Part shown: positions 34,433-39,903 of the stretch, piece after piece
Layout: the number at the start of each line of letters is the position of its first letter
How positions within the stretch are numbered: the first letter of the stretch is position 1
Origin: Acidobacteriota bacterium
GTDB lineage: Bacteria > Acidobacteriota > Terriglobia > Acidiferrales > UBA7541
Length of the DNA stretch: 39,903 nucleotides
Direction: 5' to 3'
Assembly (NCBI GenBank): GCA_003224525.1
Contig: QHZB01000063.1
Coordinates: forward strand, 1-39,903
Notes under the pieces: model-generated
What the model was told of the DNA's origin: nothing
Database searches by the model: none
Seen by the model: only the letters and a program-made list of their open reading frames with translations
Made by a program: the position numbers and the translations under genes

Positions 34433-36118
34433 ATGGCTACCAACACTTACGACGCAATCGTCGTCGGCTCGGGCATCACCGGCGGCTGGGCGGCAAAAGA
34501 GCTCACTGAAAAAGGACTCAACACTCTCGTCCTCGAAGCGGGGCGCTCCATCGTTCCGGAGCAGGATTACGTCGAGCACGTTCCCATCTATGACCTGAAA
34601 TACCGCGGCTGGGATGACCGCGCCGAACGCCAGCGCACGCAACCTATCCAGCGCGAGGTTTATTACGCTTGCGATGAGTACTCCAGCAAATTTTTCGTCA
34701 GCGATAAGGAAAATCCTTACACCTACGATCCCGGCAAAAAGTTCTCGTGGATTCGCGGCCGCCAGGTCGGCGGAAAATCCATCACTTGGGGGCGCCAGAG
34801 TTACCGCTGGAGCGATCTCGATTTCGAAGCGAATTCAAAAGACGGAATCGCCGTGGATTGGCCGATCCGCTACGCAGACGTCGCGCCGTGGTACGACTAC
34901 GTGGAAGAGTTCGCCGGCATCAGCGGGCAGGCCGAAGGCTTGCCGCAATTGCCCGACGGCAAATTTCTCCCGCCCATGGAAATGACCTGCGTCGAACAGG
35001 ATTTCCGTGCCGCGCTCGCGAAAAATTTCGATGATCGCATCATGACCATCGGCCGCTCGGCCGTGCTCACGCGCGTGCACAAAGGCCGCGCTGCCTGCCA
35101 CTACTGCGGCGTTTGCCACCGCGGCTGCATTACCAGTTCGTATTTCAGCAGCCTGAATTCCACGCTCCCTGCCGCGCAGAAAACCGGCCGGTTCACCATT
35201 CGCCCGTACAGTGTTGTGCACAGTCTGGTCTTCGATCCGCAAACGCGCCGCGTCAGCGGCGTTCGCGTGATTGACGCGCAAACCAAAAACGCGCTGGAAT
35301 TCAAGGCCCGCCTCTTTTTCATTTGCGCTTCCACGCTCGAATCCACGCGCATTCTGCTGAATTCCGCAACGCCGGAATTTCCCGGCGGCCTCGCCAACTC
35401 CAGCGGCGAACTCGGCCACAACCTGATGGATCACCACATGGGCGCGGGCGCCGGCGGTGAAATGCCCGGTCATGAAGACAAAATGCCTTTCGGCAACCGC
35501 CCCAACGGCATCTACATCCCCCGGTTCCGCAACGTCAATACAAAACAAAAAGAATTTATCCGCGGCTATGGCTACCAGGGCGGGGGAAGCCGCGACGGCT
35601 TGTCAGCAGCCGCCTCCCGTGCCGGAATCGGCGTGGACTTCAAGAACTCTCTCAAGATGCCGGGCCCCTGGCGCATGGGAATGGGCGGATTCGGCGAGTG
35701 CTTGCCCTATCACAGCAATTACGTGGAAGTGGATAAAGAAAAGCTCGACGCCTGGGGGATCCCCACTCTGAAGATTCACTTTGAGTGGCGCGATAACGAA
35801 CACGCCATGTCGAAAGACATTGCAGTGCAGGCCGCGGAAATGCTCGCGGCGGCCGGCGGCAAGGAAATTTTTGTCTATCAGGAAATTTCCACGCCCGGTC
35901 TTGGAATTCACGAAATGGGCACCGCGCGGATGGGCCGCGATCCGAAAACGTCTGTTTTGAACGAGCACAATCAGGCCCATGACGCGAAGAATCTCTTCCT
36001 GCCCGATGGCGCGTGCATGACCTCCGCATCGTGCGTGAACCCTTCGCTCACGTATATGGCGTTGACGGCGCGCGCTTGCGATTTCGCGGTTTCCGAAATC
36101 AAGAAGCACAATCTGTAG
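34433..36118 (+). CDS. GMC-family FAD dehydrogenase (first copy)
   Basis: ATG 34433 follows GGGGAG. The 561-residue protein opens directly with the FAD motif DAIVVGSGITGGWAAKEL and has no signal. RGRQVGGKSITWGRQSYRWSDLD is the GMC flavin-contact region. A cysteine motif CHYCGVCHRGC (near residue 222; C-x2-C-x2-C-x3-C) looks able to hold an Fe-S cluster, as described for the FAD-dependent glucose dehydrogenase catalytic subunit. The C-terminal signature has the active-site histidine in GIHEMGTARMG, and the end reads NPSLTYMALTARACDF. It would oxidise a sugar or glycoside in the periplasm after Tat export with subunit 3. The electron acceptor is unknown. Confidence 0.92.
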   Translation: MATNTYDAIVVGSGITGGWAAKELTEKGLNTLVLEAGRSIVPEQDYVEHVPIYDLKYRGWDDRAERQRTQPIQREVYYACDEYSSKFFVSDKENPYTYDPGKKFSWIRGRQVGGKSITWGRQSYRWSDLDFEANSKDGIAVDWPIRYADVAPWYDYVEEFAGISGQAEGLPQLPDGKFLPPMEMTCVEQDFRAALAKNFDDRIMTIGRSAVLTRVHKGRAACHYCGVCHRGCITSSYFSSLNSTLPAAQKTGRFTIRPYSVVHSLVFDPQTRRVSGVRVIDAQTKNALEFKARLFFICASTLESTRILLNSATPEFPGGLANSSGELGHNLMDHHMGAGAGGEMPGHEDKMPFGNRPNGIYIPRFRNVNTKQKEFIRGYGYQGGGSRDGLSAAASRAGIGVDFKNSLKMPGPWRMGMGGFGECLPYHSNYVEVDKEKLDAWGIPTLKIHFEWRDNEHAMSKDIAVQAAEMLAAAGGKEIFVYQEISTPGLGIHEMGTARMGRDPKTSVLNEHNQAHDAKNLFLPDGACMTSASCVNPSLTYMALTARACDFAVSEIKKHNL

Positions 36119-36132
36119 GGAGATAGCAGCGC

Positions 36133-37836
36133 ATGGCTCAAGTGATCCGTTCTCCAAAGCAGTACGACGTTTGCATTATCGGCTCCGGCGCCGGCGGCGG
36201 CATGGCGGCAAAAGTTCTCACCGAAGGCGGCCTCAATTGCGTGCTGCTCGAAGCCGGGGCAAACCTAAATCCCGAAAAAGATTTCAAGATGCTCATGTGG
36301 CCGTACGAATCGCCGCACCGCGGCGCGGGCGTCGGCGGCCACGCCCGCGAAAATTTCGGCGAGTTCCTCGCGCCCAACGGGGCCTGGCAGATTGAGGGCG
36401 AGCCTTATACTTCGGCGCCGGGCGCGAATTTCCAGTGGTTTCGTTCGCGCATCGTCGGCGGCCGCACCAACCACTGGGGCCGCATCGCGCTACGCTTCGC
36501 TCCCATCGATTTCAAATCCGCAACGCGCGACGGCCTGGGCGACGATTGGCCCATCACCTACGATGACCTCGCGCCCTACTACGACAAGACCGAAGCTTAC
36601 ATCGGTGTCTTCGGAACGAAAGAAAACGTTTCAAGCGCGCCCGACGGCGTCTTCCTTCCTCCTCCCAAACCGCGTTGCACCGAATTGATGGTCAAGAAGG
36701 CCTGCGACAAGCTCAACATCATCTGCATCCCCTCGCGCCTCGCGATCATCACGCGTTCGCTCAACGGCCGCCTGCCTTGCCACTACTGCGGCCAGTGCGG
36801 CCGCGGCTGCATCACGGCCTCAAATTTCAGCTCCAGCCAGGTTCTGCTGCCCCCGGCGATGAAAACGGGAAAGCTGACGCTGATTACCGGCGCGATGGCC
36901 CGCGAAATTCTCGTCGGCAAAGAAGGCAAAGCGGAAGGTGTCTCCTACGTTGATAAAGCAACGCGCACGGAAAAACGCATCAGCGCGCGCGCCATCGTCG
37001 TGGCCGCCAGCGCTTGCGAGTCCGCGCGTCTGCTGCTGAACTCCAAATCTTCCGCCTTTCCAGGTGGCATCGCCAACTCTTCCGGGACCGTCGGCAGATA
37101 TCTCACCGACTCCGTCGGCAGCGCCGGTTCTGGCTACTTCCCGCAGCTCGAGAAGACGCCGCCCCACAATCACGATGGCGTCGGCGGAATGCACATGTAC
37201 ATGCCCTGGTGGAAATTTGACCGCAAGAATGATTTTCCCCGCGGCTATCACATCGAATTTGGCGGCGGACGCGAGATGCCCGGCGTCGGCATGTTCCATG
37301 GCTTGTGTCACGATGAAGAAGGCTACGGTGCCCATTTGAAGCAGCGCGCCCGCCAGGTCTACGGCACGCACATCGGCTTCGCCGGCCGCGGCGAGATGCT
37401 TCCGAACCCAGACACCTACTGCGAGATCGATCCCGACGTCGTCGATCAGTGGGGCATTCCCGCGCTGCGCTTCCACTTCAAGTGGTCGGACTACGAGTTG
37501 CTTCAGGCCAAGGACATGCAGGAGACGTTTCGCGCCATCGTCGAAACCATGGGCGGCGAATATAGGACCAAAACTTCCATCCACGGGCAGTATCCCTTCG
37601 GGATTGAGGAAGGCGGCAAGATTATTCACGAGGTGGGCACCGCGCGCATGGGCGCCGATCCAAAAACCTCCGTGCTCAATGGCTTCTGCCAGGCGCATGA
37701 CGTCAAGAATCTTTTCGTCACCGATGGCGCTCCGCTGGTCACCAATCCGGATAAGAATCCGACGCTCACGATCATGGCGCTCTCCTGGCGGGCCTCCGAA
37801 TATTTGCTAGAAGAAGCCAAGAAAGGCAACCTCTAG
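36133..37836 (+). CDS. GMC-family FAD dehydrogenase (second copy)
   Basis: It starts 14 bases after the first GMC gene with GGGAGA upstream. The 567-residue protein has the FAD motif [18 protein letters not shown], flavin-contact region [19 protein letters not shown], cysteine motif [11 protein letters not shown], and the C-terminal signature [14 protein letters not shown] with [17 protein letters not shown]. It is clearly a paralogue of the preceding gene but only moderately similar outside the motifs, so the two may act on different substrates or form a heteromer. It lacks a signal peptide and is likely exported with one of the two flanking subunit-3 proteins. Confidence 0.92.
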   Translation: MAQVIRSPKQYDVCIIGSGAGGGMAAKVLTEGGLNCVLLEAGANLNPEKDFKMLMWPYESPHRGAGVGGHARENFGEFLAPNGAWQIEGEPYTSAPGANFQWFRSRIVGGRTNHWGRIALRFAPIDFKSATRDGLGDDWPITYDDLAPYYDKTEAYIGVFGTKENVSSAPDGVFLPPPKPRCTELMVKKACDKLNIICIPSRLAIITRSLNGRLPCHYCGQCGRGCITASNFSSSQVLLPPAMKTGKLTLITGAMAREILVGKEGKAEGVSYVDKATRTEKRISARAIVVAASACESARLLLNSKSSAFPGGIANSSGTVGRYLTDSVGSAGSGYFPQLEKTPPHNHDGVGGMHMYMPWWKFDRKNDFPRGYHIEFGGGREMPGVGMFHGLCHDEEGYGAHLKQRARQVYGTHIGFAGRGEMLPNPDTYCEIDPDVVDQWGIPALRFHFKWSDYELLQAKDMQETFRAIVETMGGEYRTKTSIHGQYPFGIEEGGKIIHEVGTARMGADPKTSVLNGFCQAHDVKNLFVTDGAPLVTNPDKNPTLTIMALSWRASEYLLEEAKKGNL

Positions 37837-37871
37837 TATGCCGCTCGTAAGCGCATTGCCGCGGGTCTGTA

Positions 37872-37964
37872 GGGGCGGGGCTTGCCCCGCCCGTCTGGTT
37901 CATTTCTCCGTCTTCTCCGTGATATCTGTGTCCTCCGTGAACTCTGTGTTAAATCCTTCCGTTT
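37872..37964. repeat. Intergenic hairpin plus degenerate 'tccgtg-a-ctctgtg' repeat
   Basis: A perfect 9-bp inverted repeat (GGGCGGGGC at 37873-37881, GCCCCGCCC at 37884-37892, TT loop) is followed at about 37910-37955 by reiterated 'ctccgtga..tctgtgt' phrases. Both look like dispersed intergenic repeat units rather than gene-specific signals. The hairpin lacks a T-run, so it is not a classic terminator. Confidence 0.5.
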
Positions 37965-37982
37965 TCTGTCGTGAGGGACGCC

Positions 37983-38579
37983 ATGGCGAATGAAAGTATA
38001 AGCAGGCGCGACATATTAAGGACGCTGGCTCTGGGCGCAGCCGGCGGCTCCGTACTACAGGTCATCCCCGCGGAAGCCGCCGAGTACATCCACCAGATGG
38101 TGCACAAGGAGAAAGCTGCAGCCCCGGCAGGGAAGTACGCTCCCAAATATTTTTCCGCCTCGCAGTACGCGTCGGTGACGTTTCTGTGCGATGCCATCAT
38201 CCCCAAGGACGAAAAATCCGGTGGCGCGGTGGAAGCCGGCGCGCCGGAATTCATCGATCTGCTCACGAGCGAAAACCCCGAATATCAATTGAAGCTCGGC
38301 GGCGGCCTCTTCTGGCTCGACGCCGCTTGCACGGATCGTTACGGCAATGTCTTTATGGAATGCACCCCGGAGCAGAAGAAAGAAATCATGGACCTCATCG
38401 CCTTCCGCAAAAATGCCAAACAGGATGCCTCGCTCAGCCAAGGCGTGGCCTTCTTTGCGTTTCTGCGCAATCTCACCACCGACGGCTTCTACACCAGCAA
38501 AATCGGCATCGCCGACCTTCAATACATAGGTAACACCTCGCTGCGCGAGTTCCCCGGTTGTTCCCCGCCGCCGGAATAA
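37983..38579 (+). CDS. Gluconate 2-dehydrogenase subunit 3-family protein (second copy)
   Basis: ATG 37983 follows GAGGGA; GTG 37971 is a less likely start. The 198-residue protein has a clear twin-arginine signal (SISRRDILRTLALGAAGGS). The subunit-3 domain follows (FSASQYASVTFLCDAIIPKDEKSGGAVEAGAPEFIDLL, FFAFLRNLTTDGFYTSKIGI), ending LREFPGCSPPPE. It lies 146 bases after the second GMC gene, beyond an intergenic repeat, and probably serves that enzyme as its Tat partner. The C-terminal GC next to the product end parallels the HGC of the first copy. Confidence 0.9.
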   Translation: MANESISRRDILRTLALGAAGGSVLQVIPAEAAEYIHQMVHKEKAAAPAGKYAPKYFSASQYASVTFLCDAIIPKDEKSGGAVEAGAPEFIDLLTSENPEYQLKLGGGLFWLDAACTDRYGNVFMECTPEQKKEIMDLIAFRKNAKQDASLSQGVAFFAFLRNLTTDGFYTSKIGIADLQYIGNTSLREFPGCSPPPE

Positions 38580-38881
38580 AGAGGGCGACTAGATAACTAG
38601 GAGTCTGTCGGAGTTAATGGAAAAGCGGCTAGGGCTCAAGCCGCAAGATGCCGCCGACAGTCGGAGGGCAGTGGCATGGTTTGCGAAAACGGGCTATTTG
38701 TATACCATACCGGCAGGCCGCTGGCATTGCGCGTAGTCGATCGATGACCCCCACTCCCAGTTCGGTAAATTTCTGATTTCTATTTGCGATTTTCCCGCGC
38801 CGCTCGCCCTTGAACCGGCTTCCTCTCGTTTTTCTGCCAAATGCCATTGACAATTGGTTTCTCCCACAACATACTGCCATC
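38580..38881. other. Intergenic, no gene seen
   Basis: No accepted reading frame. The stretch contains 'gtcggagttaatgg' and a partial complement 'gccgacagtcgg', which may form a weak hairpin. The promoter of the VapBC-type pair should lie near its right end but is not obvious. Confidence 0.3.
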
Positions 38882-39142
38882 ATGGCCACCAAGCTCACCC
38901 TCGATAAAGCCGGCCGCGTCGTTCTGCCCAAGCCCATTCGTGACCGCTTGCAACTCGCTCCCGGCGACACCCTCCATCTGGAATCGGAAGGCGAGCGCAT
39001 CACTTTGCGTCCCGTCCGCCAGAACGTCATGCTCAAGAAGGAACTCGGCGTTTGGGTCTACCAGGGGGAACCGGCAGACGCCTCCATCCCCGATCTTGTC
39101 GACCGCGAACGCGAAAACCGCCACCGCGCAGTTACCGAATAA
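38882..39142 (+). CDS. AbrB/MazE-type antitoxin
   Basis: ATG 38882 starts an 86-residue protein with the SpoVT/AbrB swapped-hairpin DNA-binding domain in its first half: TKLTLDKAGRVVLPKPIRDRLQLAPGDTLHLESEGERITLRP. The C-terminal tail (YQGEPADASIPDLVDRERENRH) is the usual toxin-binding extension. The frame is open further upstream but without a ribosome site. It lies 9 bases ahead of a PIN-domain gene, the standard antitoxin-toxin order. It would repress its own promoter together with the toxin. Confidence 0.9.
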   Translation: MATKLTLDKAGRVVLPKPIRDRLQLAPGDTLHLESEGERITLRPVRQNVMLKKELGVWVYQGEPADASIPDLVDRERENRHRAVTE

Positions 39143-39151
39143 AGTCCGCGG

Positions 39152-39577
39152 ATGAAAGAGTTCTTCGATACTTCCGTTCTGGTCGCCGCCTTCCGGGGCG
39201 GTCATGTTCACCACGTACCCAGCCTCAAGCGCTTCGCTGCGGCGGTAAAGAGAAATTCTGCCTGCGGCATTCATTCGCTTGCCGAAGTTTACGCCGTCAT
39301 GACCGCTTTGCCGGTCAAGCCCATGATTCCGCCCGAGCAAGCCTTGCTGTTTGTCGAAGAAGTCCGCAAGCGGCTGACTCTCGTTTCTCTCGACACGGAG
39401 GAATACTTCGCGGCCATTCAGAACACTGCCTCACGGGGTTTCATCGGCGGCCGCAATTACGATTCTTTGCTCTTGGCTTGCGCCGCCAAATGCAAAGCCC
39501 AAGCCGTCTATACCTGGAATCTCAAGCACTACCAGTCCCTCGCCCCCGACCTTGCTCCCCGCATCCAAACCCCCTGA
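39152..39577 (+). CDS. PIN-domain VapC-type toxin
   Basis: A 141-residue PIN-domain protein, probably an Mg-dependent RNase. Acidic residues typical of the active site are visible: D6 in EFFDTSVLVAAF, E45 in HSLAEVYAVMTALP, and D103 in GRNYDSLLLACA. A further acidic residue near the end is less clear, because the usual last Asp position reads TWNLKHYQ. The VapC family cleaves tRNA or rRNA when freed from its antitoxin. It ends without a visible terminator in a low-complexity AC-rich region. Confidence 0.9.
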   Translation: MKEFFDTSVLVAAFRGGHVHHVPSLKRFAAAVKRNSACGIHSLAEVYAVMTALPVKPMIPPEQALLFVEEVRKRLTLVSLDTEEYFAAIQNTASRGFIGGRNYDSLLLACAAKCKAQAVYTWNLKHYQSLAPDLAPRIQTP

Positions 39578-39672
39578 CTCGCGCTCTCTATTGCAGGCTC
39601 CTTTCCCGTTTCTCTCTTTGCACCCTCTATCCTCGGTACCCGCCCCAGCACCAAACCAATTTCTTCTCCGAC

Positions 39673-39771
39673 CAAACTAACAACTGACAACTAACAACCA
39701 ATAACCAACAACGAAGAGCCACTAGCCCATTTCTCCTCCTCGACTGAGCACTGACAACTGACCACTGAAAA
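39673..39771. repeat. Low-complexity 'aactgac/aactaac' repeat tract
   Basis: Two clusters (39673-39711 and 39742-39771) of reiterated 7-base phrases such as ACTAACA, ACTGACA, ACCAATA and ACTGACC. There is no coding potential. It resembles a dispersed intergenic microrepeat and not a CRISPR, since there are no constant repeats with unique spacers. Confidence 0.55.
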
Positions 39772-39820
39772 CAATTCCTGCCGTTAACCGTTCCTTTTCT
39801 TCATCTTAAGTCGTCATTTT

Positions 39821-39860
39821 CATTCGAAAGTACTACCAAATCCATTCGAAGCTAGTACCA
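39821..39860 (+). promoter_or_regulatory. Two 18-bp direct repeats, 22-bp period, upstream of the edge promoter
   Basis: CATTCGAAAGTACTACCA (39821-39838) and CATTCGAAGCTAGTACCA (39843-39860) match at 15 of 18 positions. The period is about two helical turns and they end 13 bases before the -35 box, a typical place for an activator. Confidence 0.5.
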
Positions 39861-39873
39861 CATCAGAAAGTAT

Positions 39874-39902
39874 TTGACAAGATAACATTTCCATGTTAGC
39901 AT
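39874..39902 (+). promoter_or_regulatory. Promoter with overlapping palindromic operator, for a gene beyond the window
   Basis: A -35 TTGACA (39874-39879) and -10 TAGCAT (39897-39902) are 17 bases apart. A perfect inverted repeat, TAACAT-TTCC-ATGTTA (39883-39898), fills the spacer and touches the -10, so a repressor bound there would block RNA polymerase. The controlled gene lies to the right of the window. Confidence 0.6.
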
Positions 39903-39903
39903 G

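Overview
The window reads as part of a GC-rich, Gram-negative soil-type genome, most likely an acidobacterium. This is inferred from the family content (Tat-exported TIM-barrel sugar enzymes, GMC oxidoreductases paired with gluconate-dehydrogenase subunit 3 proteins, giant multihaem cytochromes, LacI regulators, outer-membrane barrels); no rRNA or tRNA gene is visible to prove it.

Left part (1-13 kb): a frameshifted outer-membrane-lipoprotein-sorting-like gene, a right-end remnant of an IS200/IS605-type element, an IS1634-type transposase fragment, a frameshifted STN-domain gene, a Crp/Fnr regulator and a TPR-secretin, all three on the minus strand. On the plus strand follow a lytic transglycosylase and a four-gene operon (porin, small PstS-like binding protein, histidine kinase, OmpR-type response regulator). 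An IS630-type transposase remnant lies directly after the regulator gene.

Centre (13.3-24.8 kb): a plus-strand electron-transfer locus. It holds a 23-haem cytochrome, a repeat-built cytochrome with 35 CxxCH plus 5 CX4CH motifs, an outer-membrane barrel, an exported protein of unknown function, a five-helix membrane protein with haem-b-like histidines, a lipoprotein, and a membrane-anchored 2[4Fe-4S]/FAD/NAD(P) oxidoreductase. Together they could carry electrons from NAD(P)H through the inner membrane and periplasm to the outside. I regard this as a candidate undescribed trans-envelope electron conduit.

Minus-strand block (24.8-30.7 kb): an exported protein of unknown function, a decayed glycoamylase gene, and a four-gene metal/thiol operon (Cys/His/Met-rich small protein, barrel, HMA-domain protein, TlpA-like thioredoxin). 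The HMA protein has in-frame TGA codons at exactly the two cysteine positions of its metal-binding CxxC, and a compact hairpin follows at SECIS distance. It is therefore a strong candidate UxxU selenoprotein and the most notable single signal here. A LacI regulator closes the block.

Right part (31.5-39.9 kb): a cytoplasmic sugar-binding-like protein, a Tat-exported TIM-barrel isomerase/lyase-like protein, and a subunit3-GMC-GMC-subunit3 dehydrogenase cluster, probably for periplasmic sugar or glycoside oxidation. A VapBC-type toxin-antitoxin pair follows. The window ends in simple-repeat intergenic DNA and a well-formed promoter overlapped by a perfect inverted repeat, belonging to a gene beyond the edge.
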